Shown piece by piece: positions 10,067 to 22,352 of a stretch of 64,000 bases of DNA. The stretch lies in assembly GCF_022965805.1 (NCBI RefSeq), contig NC_133104.1:35446682-35510681 (forward strand). Reading direction: 5' to 3'. Origin of the DNA: Primulina eburnea (lineage: Eukaryota > Streptophyta > Magnoliopsida > Lamiales > Gesneriaceae). The position numbers and the translations under genes were made by a program. Numbering within the stretch: the stretch's first letter is position 1; the number at the start of each line of letters is the position of its first letter. The notes under the pieces were generated by a model. It saw only the letters and a program-made list of their open reading frames with translations. It ran no database searches and was not told the DNA's origin.

Positions 10067-11996
10067 GATTCTGGTTCTCCTTCACACTGTCCTCGGTCAA
10101 CTGCTGGAACTCTTGTTTCTCTTTCAGAAACTCTTTTTTCTCCTTCAGAAGCTCGTCACCTCGAGCTTGGGACTCCGAAAGCTCCTTAGCGTGTGTTGCT
10201 TTCATCTCATCGATAGTAGCCTGGAGGTGTTCACGAAGAGCCATGCCCTCGCGTAAGTCTTGGCAGGCATTAGATCGAGTGGCGTTGGAACGCTCAACCA
10301 ACTCCCCTATGTACATCATGCCCTGAATAAGTAGACAAGAGTTAAAATATGACAAGAAAATCATACATGTATTGGACATCAATTTAGAGACTAGAAGGAG
10401 AAATATACCTCAGTGATGCTGCTGCACGTCCAGCGAGTGAGGTCAGACCATCCTAGTGAATTCATGAACGATGCATCTGCGTCGGAAGGAAGCTGATACA
10501 TTATATAGTGAGCCAGCTGAGTCGGACCCCGCCCCACGATGGCTGAATCCGAGGTATATAAGGGATGTACCCCCGATTCAAGAAGAGGCCCCTCGTCTGA
10601 CTCAGACCCTTCTGGAGAAGAGACCGATACGACTGAGATCTCAGAAATCTTGCGCTTACCAGGATGCGGGACTGACGGGCTAGGATCAATGGACACTTTC
10701 TTCTTGCTAGACGGAGGAGGGGACTTGGCTTGAAGAGGTGGAGAGGAGGCTCGCTTTGGGGCGGAGGAGGATGAGCATACCTTCTTCTTCGCAGCAGTGG
10801 GGGAGCTAGCAGGCCTCTTCACAGTAGTGGAGCAAGAACCTGTTTTCTTCTTCTCAGCAGCATTGCAATCTCCCTTTGTGCTCGTCGTGACTGCTGGAAC
10901 GACTGATTTCTGTGGGGCAGAGGATGAACTCCCAACCTTCTTTTTCGCAATCTCGCGGAGCAATGCATCATTCATGACTCTAACACCTGCAAATAAAAAC
11001 AGTGAACCGAATGAGAATATTATCAAATAAAACAATAAGCAAAAGAGAAACGGAAAGGGTGAAGAGATAAGAATATCTACCGGCATCCTCCTTTAGCTTA
11101 ATTTTTGCGGGACTTTAGCTTAATTTTGGCGGAGCAATGCATCATTCATGACTCCAACCCGGCATGGCACATGAGATCTTCAGATAAAAGTTGAGGGACG
11201 CTAAAGCATCGGTCTCCTAGTACACTCATTATCTCCAGATACTCCTTATCCTTTTTGTAACCCTTGGAAAGTTCAGGTTTGGTGAAATTAGGGTACCAAT
11301 CGGTATAACAAGTCAATTCTTCGGGTGGCTGGATGAAGAAGAAGTATTTTTCTAGTCCTTAACATGACTGGGAGCCCTCTCAAAAAGCTTATGGCTAGAT
11401 TGACAAGTCACATAAAATGGCCCTTCTTTTGATCTGGACAGGACTAAGAAGTAGGAGAAAGTGGTGCAATTCAAAGGGAGGTTTAGGGCCCGGAATAGCA
11501 CAGCAAAACAACTTATCAAGCGAAGAGCGTTGGGGGTAAGCAGACCTAGGTGCACCTGATAGTACTTGCTCAATTCTTGGAAGAAATCGCACAAGAGAAA
11601 ACGGAGACCGGCATCAAGGTGGTGTTGAAAGAAGGTGTAATAGCCTTAGTGGCTAGATAGGGAAGGTCCTCTAGGCTAGGAATGATGATCTGGTGAGATG
11701 CAGGAATGTGTCACAAAGTCCTACGTTTTGACTCGCTACTAGGAGGGATGTGGGATGACAAGTGACCGTACCATAAGTTGTCTGCATTAGATATGTTCTT
11801 CTGTTGGGTCACATGGCGAACTTCCTCACCGGGACGACTATGAGTGGTGACTTCCTCCTCAGGAGGATCAAGGGTAAAATCAGGATCAGCTAGGGAAGTC
11901 CTACCCTGGCTAGACTTGCTGGACCTGCTAGACTAGCTAGACTCGCTAAACCTCTCGGATTCACTCGAAGAACTAGACTCGGAATCGGAAGAAGAC
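10067..11996 (-). pseudogene. Antisense ORF with 'putative gypsy-type transposon' domain, broken
   Basis: The minus strand has a start near 11996 giving an acidic Ser/Glu-rich head (MSSSDSESSSSSESE). A block at about 11600-11270 resembles the plant 'gypsy type transposase' domain (PF04195 as I remember it), with YYQVHLG, SRSKEGPFYV and a WYPNFTKPELSKG-like end. Next come a long Lys/Ser/Pro-rich low-complexity stretch (10980-10560) and a coiled-coil tail (10310-10090; EHLQATIDEMKATHAKELSES). Frame changes and stops separate the parts, and some gaps could be introns. The biochemical role of this family is not known. Confidence 0.6.
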
Positions 11997-12089
11997 ATAA
12001 GTGTTAAAGGTAATCAAACAAGAAAAAGAGAGAATTGACCCGGGCGAGACGTGGAAAGATACTCAGTGAATGAGATCAAAAGAACGAAT

Positions 12090-12690
12090 AAGTGATGAGC
12101 CATGAGCGAGCGTGTGTGCGCGGGCGAGCGTGGGGAAATGGCGAGGCGAGGGCGCTCGGGCGAGCGTGGTGCGAGTGATGCACTCGGAGGAGAAGCTGCA
12201 CGCAGGGTCTACGCACTGGCTGCGCGCGCTTGGCTGGGAGAGGGTGAGCGTCCGGGCTCGGCAGGCGGCGAGCGTATGTATCCAGTGCTGGGGCGAGGAT
12301 AGGCGAGCTGGTGAGGGGCGAGCATCCGGGCGGGGGCGAGGGCAAGCGTCCAGGCGGGGGCGAGGGCGAGCGTCCAGGCGGGGGCGAGTGTATGGGCGTG
12401 CAAGGGCGAGCGTCCAGGCGGGGGCGAGGACAAGCGGCGAGGGCGAGCGTCCGGGTGCGGCGAGGCAAGCAGCTAGGCGACCATACGCGCGCGGGCAGGG
12501 GCGAGCACTACGACGCTCGGGCGAGCGTGGCACGGCGTGGGCGAGCACGTGGCGTAGGGCGCTCGGGTGAGCGTGGCACGACGTGGGCGAGCACGCGGCA
12601 GTGGGCGAGGGCGAGCGTGGCAGGGGGCGAGCTTGGCAAGGGCGAGCGTGCGCGCGCTGGCTATGTGCAGGGCTAAGGGGAGAGGCTGGT
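12090..12690. repeat. GC-rich GGGCGAGCG minisatellite
   Basis: Degenerate tandem repeats built on GGGCGAGCGT and GGCGGGGGCGAG make a sharp GC-rich island in an AT-rich region. The purest part is about 12310-12450, with units near 20-24 bp. Long frames cross the island on both strands, but they are Ala/Arg/Pro-rich translations of the repeat and not genes. It lies between the antisense ORF and the 3' LTR, the zone of Tat-type elements known for tandem-repeat expansion. Confidence 0.8.
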
Positions 12691-13147
12691 GTGTTGGGGT
12701 GTATGCGTGCGGGGGCAGGAGGCACGCTATCTACGCGTGCTTGGCGAGGCGGGGATGAGGGGCGTCGGGCGTGGGTGAAGCAGTGGGTAGGGGCGAGGAT
12801 GAGGGTGAGGCCGTGCGAGAGGGGGGCGAGGCAAGGGTGTGTAGACAAAGGCGTGTGTGCGAGGGCGCGAGCCGGTGTGGGTGCGAGGGCAGAGGAAATT
12901 TTGCAGGGAGAAGTGAAAATGAAGTGGGGAAGGAGTCTATATTTATAGGGGGAGCCCAAATCTTTCTTTTCAAGACATGATTTTGATTTGATTTCCTTCC
13001 CTTCAGAACAAGATTACGATATGATTTAATTTGTTTCCAAATTTTTGGAGATTGACGAACGGCTAGAAGAAAATGCACAATTCGCACCCGGTACCCCGAG
13101 GACAACACAACTAATCGAACTTCGAACCTGCGATTCAGTTCGATTCG

Positions 13148-13159
13148 GGAGGGGGAGAC
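13148..13159 (+). promoter_or_regulatory. Polypurine tract before the 13.2-kb LTR
   Basis: GGGAGGGGGAGA lies a few bases before TGATACCCC, the proposed LTR start. It sets the plus orientation of this element fragment. Confidence 0.65.
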
Positions 13160-13162
13160 TGG

Positions 13163-13463
13163 TGATACCCCAGGAATGGGCCCACTATCCCTGGTCCATC
13201 TCTTGGCCCATCCCAAACCCAAGTGGAAGACAGACCCCTCAAGGGCCCAGGTATTCTCCTATAAATACCAGGTTTGAGCGTATGATAATTCATTCACTAT
13301 ATTGTTTTCAGCAGCACCCTTAGCTGCTCTCTCCCTATAATTCAGTCTCTGACTTGAACATCGGAGGGGCTACGCCAGGAAACCCTCCTGGCCCTCTCTT
13401 AACGATCTTATCTGTGATTTCAGGCTCAGGGTAATTTCAAAACCTGCGTCTGTACTAGTAACA
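13163..13463 (+). repeat. Probable 3' LTR (301 bp) of the Tat-like element
   Basis: Starts TGATACCCC after a polypurine tract, has a TATA box at 13260-13267 and ends AACA at 13463. No second copy is in the window, so the right border rests on the terminal CA only. Confidence 0.5.
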
Positions 13464-14890
13464 CTTGCTGAGAGCGGACTCTAAATTTCTCGAGAATATC
13501 AGTGGCAAATAACAATTACACGATGGATCATGCAAAGACAAATAGCATAAAATAATATCCTATTTATAGGGGAATTTTTACAAGGGATATCTAAATCTCA
13601 TGAAGAGGATGATGCACCACTTGTGCATGAGTCCACTAAAAAATGGTGCATCGCCAATGAACCAAGGAAGCTTGACTGTTGCATATTTTTCTTGCAATGG
13701 GACCATAACTAGGTGGACATAGTTTATTTAGCTGCCTCATTTTGTAAATATTTAATCCATATGTAAAATTTATGATCATCTAGATATGTTCCTAGGGACA
13801 TGTTCTTCTCATTAACAATTAGTTTCTTTGAACTCTTCACTGTTCTCACCCAAAAATCCATTTATTTTTGTGTTTTGTGCATTGCGAATTCCTCACAAGG
13901 GGTCGATATTGACCTCTGACTTCATGATTTCCTTTCTTGATTTATAAATAAGGAAATGACAGACGGAATCAACATTAATCACCAGCATTGCATTACAGTC
14001 CTATCCGTTAAATTTTACATGTTAATTTTTTCTATAGAAGTTGGTACAGCAACACCTTATCTGGTCTGTGGCATTACGTCGATCCTTCTCCACTACTGGC
14101 AGGGAGACCCTCAAGACTACATATGTCTGTCTAAAGATCAAGATTATTATGATTATATGCAACGGTCCATGTTTTGCCAATCTCTGAGTGGATATGAGGT
14201 GGCTGGTCAAAGAATTATACCGAATGCATCCATTTACCGAGATCTCGCAGTTAACGGAGATACCCAGTTTCACAGAAGAAATATGTGAGATTAAGCAATG
14301 GGTTGAGAGATGTATGGAGGCACTTTAATTTGTATCAGCCAACTGCATATAATTTTATGGATTAGGATACTAAAGGGTTTGTTAAATGGTGGAAGGTGTC
14401 TTTGAGATTATATATTATATGATCAGAATGGGAGATGACAGCATGTTGATGCAGATGATGAATATGTACAAGAAAATTGGAAATATTCTAAATCCAGTAT
14501 ATACTCCAGGTAAACATCACTATTGATGAGTGAGGGGGCAGTAAGTTACGAAATCAAAAGGAATTGAATGAAAAAGTAAGAAATGCAAAATTAGCCCGAC
14601 AAATAAAAAGAAATTTCTATTAGTTTTTCACACGTTGAAGAAGCGGGAAAGTCAAGTATGACATTTACAACTGTAAGAGCTATTAAAGTAAATTGGTTTA
14701 AAAGCAGTCTCTGCAACACCTCTTATTATTAAATGCGTGAACTTTCTCAAGTCATTCCAACATTCCTACCGGTTAAAATGACAAGAAAACTCGAAAAAGA
14801 GGAGATGACCTCTTCAGCAGGTCTAAAAGCTTCTAGTAAAGTTGTATTGTGCTATATAAATCCCAACCATGCCTCAACTTAAATCCCTAT
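13464..14890. other. Intergenic region downstream of the MATH gene
   Basis: No gene recognised. A 110-codon frame at 13956-14288 (plus) has no domain I know and overlaps an 83-codon frame on the other strand, so neither is called. The part nearest 14890 should hold the 3' UTR of the MATH gene; its poly(A) site cannot be fixed. Confidence 0.5.
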
Positions 14891-17800
14891 CTACTGATTG
14901 AACCAGGGTCGGACCTCACCATTCAAGTTACCATTGTTATGGATCCCAACACCATTTGGAATGAAAGGCGGAGGCAACCCAACTGCAACTTGAGGAGTTT
15001 GAGAATGGGTGTGCGGACTTACAAGTGGAGTGCTGGCTTGATTTCCTTTGCACTGTTGAATGGCATGAATCTGCCTCAGCCCTTCTTCATGAATGCGTGA
15101 TATTGTATCAAGCTCTTTCATTGATAAAGCTTCTAATCCAGCACCATATAGAGGAGCATGCCGGGACATTTCTTCCTTAACTTGAGTCTCAAGATGATGG
15201 ATGTATTGCTGGCAGAAAAGGGCAGGGTATCAGCAGCAGCACCAAGTAATTAAATTATCAGCAGTTCAGGTTCTAATGTCGAACAAATGTGTGCTATTTC
15301 CCCCATGGCAATCAAACAGAAATGACAGAATCACGATTTGTACTATAGAACAATCATATCACCACGATACTGATGAGAACGATATTAGATTGAGCAATTT
15401 ACAACAGCTCCGGCTAGGTCTATTACTTCTTTATATCATCAAGGGTAAACTGACAACCTTTTGGGACTGATGCAAAATTATCCACTGGTGCATAGGAGGT
15501 CAGAATTCAGACCAAAGCCTATCAACACAAATATAAGCTATACATGTTCTAGGTCACTAGTCACTCTCTAACCCACCCAAAAAAAATGTTAAGCCACAAA
15601 TCTGGCATAGCCTTCCCCAGAAAACTATTGCATCCTATAAAATCTGGTGTTAATCAAAACAATTGTCAAATAAGAGAAGCTTTTGAGCAAAGACCTCGCA
15701 AGCCTGCAATTTGGATTCCAACCCATCAATATATGTTTCACATCGAGCAACCTGTTCCTCTTTATCACGCTTCTCCCCTTTCGTTTGCCCGATTGTTTGT
15801 GTTAGCCTACGAACTTCATCCTCAAGTGACTGGCGAATCTCTTCTCGAGTCACATTTTCCGTGGCAAATCTTTTCAACTCTTCACCGAATCTTTTTCGTG
15901 CTGCTTCAGCACTCTTTAACCTCTCAGTTAGAGCATTCTTTTCTTTCATGACCCTCTGCAACATCAACAAATGGCAGTCAGCTCCCTAAGCTATCACGTT
16001 TGAAAACCAGGGAAAAAATGGTAAACCAGCATAGCACAGCTTGACATTTTAGCTAGAAAGTTAAATTTCTAGATGCCATTTATTTGCAATCATCAGTTTC
16101 CCATAATTTTTTAGGAAAAACAGAAAAGTAAAACACAAAAGCATTCCAGCAACCATATAAAAAAATTAAGAAACTTTGTCTACTTCATAAGAAATCGGAA
16201 ATAATAATTTCAATTATCAAATGCCTTATATTCACAACTCCCTAAAAAGATACACTATGATATTCTTTTGTTTGGCTGCTAACTGTAAAAGATAACTAGA
16301 AACTACAAAAGCGGTCCAACAGGCTAATAAAATTTCAGACCTTTAAGTCATCACGTTTTCGAGATTTCAGTTGAGATAGTTGCGTTTCTGCATCATAGAG
16401 ACGGTCCTGAAGAATTTTCTTTTCAGTCACAAGCTTCTTTACTTCATCATCCCTTTCTGAGCGAACCCACTCAAGTTGACTCTGAACTTCATGCATCTGT
16501 TCTGTCACTTCTTTTCTCTCCCGAGCAAAGCGATCCATCTCAGCCCTCATTTCAGTCTGTCATTCCATTGAAACATCAGCAATAAAAACGATCATCAGAA
16601 AAAGTGTTACCAGATGAAATTAATTACCTTAAGACAGCTATTAGAAGCCTCAGATTCATTAAGCCTTTGAGATATAACAGATTTTTCTTCAGATATACAG
16701 GCAACTTCAGCATTACTTTCTTCACGAATACGAAGAATTTCTTCTTCAGTTACACATAACCGATGCCAAAGAGCAGCTCGATCAGCATTTGCAAGTTCAA
16801 CAGACTCCCGCAATATACTCAGAACAGGTCTTACTATTTCCTGCTCCTGACAAATTAAGATCACCAAAATCTCCAAACCTAAATCTATTTCAGATCTATC
16901 ATCTACAGAAGTCATAACACTATCGATAAGCCTCTTTAGCATCCTTAATCTGTAAAACTCATCTGCATACCATTTGAATAACATCGTATACAGAAATTTT
17001 ACAAATTCTTTCACCAGAGGGTGCTTAGAAAGTGCCAATGTCTCTGCAAGACCAAGAAGCAATGTGAAATCGTCCCGCGGGGCACTCAGTTGTTCAATGG
17101 CTCCCCCCTCTGTGACTGCATCAGGCTGCCGAATATTTTCAGCAATATTTTGTGAAGTCAAATTCAATCGTAGTGCAAGGCATCTTTCCAAAACAGTAGC
17201 AACAGACTTTGAAACAAAGGCCCCACGAGCTACAGCTCTCTCAAAAGTGCTGGCAGCTTCAATTGCAAGGCAAGGAATGGATAACATCTCAATTAGAAGG
17301 TAAATATCAGAAAAATGACAGCTACCACGGAAAACATGCTCCCCAGAAGTTTGTTTTGCAGGATTAGGTCCACTTCCCCCAAATATGAGAGGTTCACTGG
17401 GCAAATAATTATGATCAAAGTCATCATCACAATCAATATCTCGAAGGATTGATTCAGAAATATCTGCACAGCTATTTACAGTTCGACTTAAATAATCTAA
17501 GACGCAGGTCGAAACTTCAGTGCCCAATGTCTTTAGTCTGGTTCGTACAGACTTGACCTACAGAGGAGACAGACAAGAGTTAAGGCATAAACAAGGAAAA
17601 AATAGTTTGGAGAAGAAGAGAACTCAGGACAAATTAAACAGGACAAAAGTTTCTTACTGCTTCAGGCACATGTTGACAATGCAATGCAGCTTTAAATATG
17701 AAGTCCACTGTTACTGCAAGAGGTTCATCGTTACAATCAGGTAAAAGATCCAGTGACTGAAAAAGAGCACGTTCCCATACTTCACTGCTACACTCCAACT

Positions 17801-20800
17801 GACTAAGTGCCTCAAAAACCTGTGAACAAGGATTTTCATACATCAGCTATGTCGATTTTAAAAAGAAGATATTGAACTCAGCCCATAAAGTTTCAATGCA
17901 ACTAAAGCAAAGCCGATCAGGTACGTAGTACCCCCTTTTATCTTACCGGCAGGCGTAATCCAGGTTCCGCATCAGGTTTCTTGAGCCTATCTAAAAGTGC
18001 AGAAGCAGCAAGTGGATGTTCTGACTGCTCAACCAATTTTGGAACTAAAGCAACTAGATCTGGCTGCAGATGCTTAGGAGCTTTATCCAACACAAGTTTG
18101 ATCTTTCGAGCAGACTGTGGCCTTCTTCTTGGTTCTGGACAACCTTGTGGGACAACTCCATCAAGTGCTCTCAAGGAATTTACAATCAACCCCAGAAGCT
18201 CCTCCGACTGCTGCGGCCATGTGGTCTGCAACAAAGGTCCTTGTATCCGTCAACAAACAAATTAGAAAGATGTTAATTAGTTCAGAAACTTAAGCAACCA
18301 TACATTGGGCTGAAGAAGGGGAACTTCAGATGAACTAGATGGGGATGTCTCTGGTGGGTATTTTGACCGTCCAAGGGCAGCTTTTGCACATTTATTAATC
18401 AGATTAATCCTAGAGCTTGATACAGCAGACATGTTTATAGTTTCACAAGTCCCCAATTCTAATCTCTTGTTGATCAAAATCTGAGTGGATTCTGTTACTC
18501 CATTCTCTCCTTCGGATTCCAGTGGACTGATTGCTCCACTGGCAACTGGGGAAGATTTCAAACTAGCTTCTGCGAAATTGCCACTACAACTTCCCTCTGA
18601 AGGGTGGCAACACTCTACCATTATATCTAAAAGTAAATCAATAATCGCTTGCTGCAAAACTTTGACTCCCATCAACAAATTCATCAAACTAGGGGAAGAA
18701 TTGTCATTCATAGTCATGTGTTTCCCATCATTACCACCAGATATCTTCGTAGGAAGAAGCAATCTCTTTACTTTAGCCGGGTCATCAAGATACACCCGAA
18801 GTCCGGTCAGGAAACCAGCTATTGCTCCAGCATCCATGAGAAGTTTCTCTCTCAAAGTGACCTGAGGTTGGGAGGGATTATCTCCATAAGAAAGGTGAAA
18901 CCCCGCCGTGGACAGAAGATTTCTGAAAATTTCTTCTTCATCCCCACTCAAACATTCGCTATCATCAGAATCAACCAGTTCGTCAGGGTCAGTTGTTAGG
19001 GCGTCTTGATCATCATCAGAAGCTAAAACCTGGAAAGACAATCTACCACGTTACAGTGGCACCAAGCATTGGATATACCCCAATAATAGCTGAGAAAGAG
19101 AGTGCCTACTGGCATAATTGTCATTACTCAATGGCATACGTATTTCAAGATGACATGGAACATGTTTTGGAGGGTAATAGCCAAGAATTAGCAGATATAC
19201 TGACCTCCAAATCTGAAAATTCGAACCACGGGCAGCAGTCCAATATCTCACAAACAAACACAACAGTGTCACGCAGCAGAAAACCAGCATCAGCTTCTAA
19301 CATGTCAGATACCTTCATATATTGAAGAACGGAATTGTTCCAAGTCTTCGTACATATGGATGACTCCTTCCAAACTGTTTTGGATGCATATTTCTGGTTC
19401 ACAATAGCCATTCTGTATTTGACCCAAAAGTTTTTGTCAGGGTCACAACCTACGGATTGGTCACTCTCCAAATATATGCAAATGGTGTCGAAGGACTCAT
19501 AAACTCCTGCAAACAAAACAGAAAGCAAAAAACATATAGGATCAATCATAAACGAGAATGCTAGTAGTATCAACAATAAATTGGTTTGTAAAACCAAGCA
19601 ATCTTAAACAGAGCCACCAACCAATACGAAGCTCAGTTCCACCAGCTTGAAAGAATTTGCTAAAAAATTTTCTTGTTTCCATTATTTCCTTGAAGGACAA
19701 GAAGTTCTCCACCTTCCATGTGAATGACCCTCTTTTCCCAACATTCTCTAACTGAGAAGGGACATGTCCTGAGTCGTTTTCTTGATCTGTGAATTCCTGC
19801 ATCATAGATGTTTCTTTCAATATAAGAACCTCAGCTGAAAAGATAACAGTATCCTGGACAAGAAATCCAGAATCTTGATCAAAGAGACTAGTGAGTGTCA
19901 CAAACTCGCGCCAGCCCCAGTCCTTAGCAGCCTTTGAATAGCGATTCTGAGATTCCTTTGTAACAGACTTCTCTTCTATTTTTTGGTTCACAACTGACAA
20001 TCGATGGCTCACAAAACAGCTGCAATCACTGGTAACATTCCGTGAATCTGTAACTTCAAGAAAAATTGAAAGGTAGCACGGAGGCTGTGACTGTCCTGAT
20101 AACATACATATAAATGAGTATTTATAAGATTAAAAGCCTGAGGTGAGATGCAAGCTATATCGAATAAGCTAAAAACATTATTTGAGACAGTTAAGGCCTG
20201 TAGCCTCCAGAATCACGATGTCAGTATCCCCACTTTATTCATCTTCGATGCAATCTTAGAAACAGGCGCTGGCCATAAATTGCAAAAATATATTACCATG
20301 CCTATAAAGCACCACAAATTTACTCATACAAGCAATCCATTCACTTTTCAAAAGTATTCACTTAAAGAGCATAACAGCAGAGTTTCAGATTAAGAATACA
20401 ATATTTTCAGCTTAATAGTGCAACTCGTGATGAATTTAAAAACAGTAAATGCGTCTCCATTTTGAACTGGATTGAAAGTTGTAAATTTTAGCATCTGGAT
20501 ATTGCTTGCTCTGTTTCAGCTTCTAAAATTCCGTAGAGAGTTAGCACTGCTTTATCCAACCAGCCCAAAGTTTACCAAATATTATCAGTATTATCGGCTC
20601 AATTAATAGCATGCCAGCATATTAAAATAACAATGGCAACAGAAAATAGAGATTACCATTACCTAATGTCTCATCTATTGTTTTTTATAAATATATGTGT
20701 CGAAATGTTCAATTGATTGATAAGGTATCATTCCAATCCATCGGTAGAAACTATAGGTAGAGCTGATTTAATCAAAATACATAAAAGAAAAACAATCGCC

Positions 20801-22280
20801 AAGGCAGGAACCTCAAGCACCATCTCATATCACCCTAACATTCAATGCGTACTGAAAAAGCAAGCATCATCATACACAACTGACATTCTACTCTAATATA
20901 GTTACATGACATACCTCTGGGGTATACAATCAGCCGACAGTCCCTATTCCCAATCTGAAACCTCCTACTTTTAATACAAAGACCAGTAATCTTCCTCTTT
21001 TTTAAAAGGTCCTTCAATCTGGTAAAATTCTCAATCCTCCATATAAATTTTCCTACAAACCCATCTGATTTCCTAGTATTAGCGCCATTTTTCCCACCAA
21101 TCAATGTCCCACTCTTAGAGAAACTACTTAACTCCTTAATAACGTGGAATGAGGTACTAAAGACTGCTGTGTCTTCCACCAAGAACCCTGATTCAGGCCC
21201 CAAGAAATCTTCCATCTTCGTATAATCATTCCACCCCAAACTCGTGTTATCCCCACTCTTATTATCGGCTGCAAACCGACCGTAACTATCCCGATGAACA
21301 TGGTTGGTTCCACCGCCCACTTTCTGATTCAACACTGACATCCTAAACAAACACCAGCAACTCCTATCTGAAACCATCGAGTTCTTCTCTGTATCCTTGC
21401 TTTCCAAACACATAGACAAATACTCCACCCCATTTACCACACTCTGATAAACACTGATTCGCAAATTACACTCCCCTGCAGGAAAAACAGGGCTCATTAT
21501 TTTCTGTGTCTTGATCATATCCTTGAATAGACTAAAATTATGCACTTTCCATGTAAACTTTCCGCTCAAAACATCCCCCATCATCGCTCCCCCGCCTGTA
21601 TTGGAGAAATTAGTTGCCTGCAAATCATAATTATCTCGTGAGAATGAAAAGGACTCGTGAAGTATCAATATATCAGCGATGATGAGTATGGAATCGTTGG
21701 CCGAATGCAAGAATCCAAACTTGGGATCTAAGAGATGATTGAGAGAAGCAAAATCGCACCACCCGTGAGATTTCTTCTTCGAAGAAAACCTGTGCCAGCT
21801 GTCACGTTGCACGGATTTTGATGAGTCTGATAAATTGTCAATGGAAAGACGATAGCTCGCAAAACAATCCCACTTAGAAGAAGTGGTATTCCTAGGGTCC
21901 ATTATTTGCAAATAGATGGATAGGTATCCAGGCAGCGCCTGCGAGTCGCCCTTCGGGTAAATGAGCAAACGGCAATCAAAACCCCCAACTTCAAAATACT
22001 TACTCCAGAGTGCACGGGATTTGAGTTTCTGGAAATTGACGATTGTCCACTTGCAGAGGGCGGAATAGTTCCCCCGCCGCTCCACCATCACCGATTCGGC
22101 GGCGGTGGTGGTGTTTAAGGCAACGGATGAGGCCTCTCTCGAAGGATCCTCCACCGACATGGAAGGCTTCTCCAACGCATGATTGGAAGATGACGGCGCA
22201 ATCGCCGGTGTGGCGACGGAGGCGGAAGCTTCGGACGATGAGACGGCTACGTCGTTTTGGAGGTGGTAATTGTGTTTCAT
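14891..22280 (-). CDS. MATH/TRAF-like four-domain protein, ten exons, apparently intact
   Basis: Exons on the minus strand: 22280-20915, 20095-19622, 19506-19205, 19029-18304, 18225-17947, 17819-17658, 17557-16628, 16556-16341, 15955-15695 and 15208-14891. Every junction is GT-AG and in phase, giving 5034 nt or 1677 residues. A poly-Ser/Ala head (1-70) precedes four MATH domains (about 76-207, 240-382, 410-545, 578-712), each with the W-x-V-x-N-F opening and a GF..DT/DS end. An acidic stretch follows (about 720-745), then a helical middle and a coiled coil (about 1350-1600), and the protein ends PWFNQ. Architecture and length fit Arabidopsis At2g25320-type proteins. MATH domains bind partner proteins; the exact role of this member is not known to me. 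An in-frame ATG 36 bases upstream (22316) is an alternative start; 22280 is chosen because MKHN-type starts are typical of the family. Confidence 0.93.
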
Positions 22281-22352
22281 GGCGGTTCGATGGATTGATC
22301 CAATGAGAGTGGACACAGTTGGCTATTTTCTTGAACGGTCAGTGATGTATTT

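Larger units (their letters stand above)
10067..13463 (+). mobile_element. 3' part of a probable Tat-lineage Ty3 element with antisense ORF
   Basis: From left to right: an ORF on the minus strand (11996-10067), a GC-rich minisatellite (about 12100-12680), a plus-strand polypurine tract (13148-13159) and an LTR with a TATA box (13163-13463). The LTR and polypurine tract point to plus orientation, while the ORF is antisense. This arrangement is known from Tat-lineage Ty3 elements (Ogre/Retand type), which often carry an antisense extra ORF between pol and the 3' LTR. Gag, pol and the 5' LTR are absent; at 10066 the sequence switches to a Copia relic. Confidence 0.55.

Noticed and set aside
12063..12959. 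298-codon Ala/Pro/Arg-rich frame on the minus strand, with long frames on the plus strand too
   Set aside because: It is a translation of a GC-rich minisatellite. All frames stay open because the repeat lacks stops; there is no domain.
13956..14288. 110-codon plus-strand frame downstream of the MATH gene
   Set aside because: No recognisable domain, an overlapping frame on the other strand and low-complexity surroundings; chance cannot be excluded.
18485..18999. Plus-strand frames of 116-126 codons
   Set aside because: Antisense shadows of exon 4 of the MATH gene.
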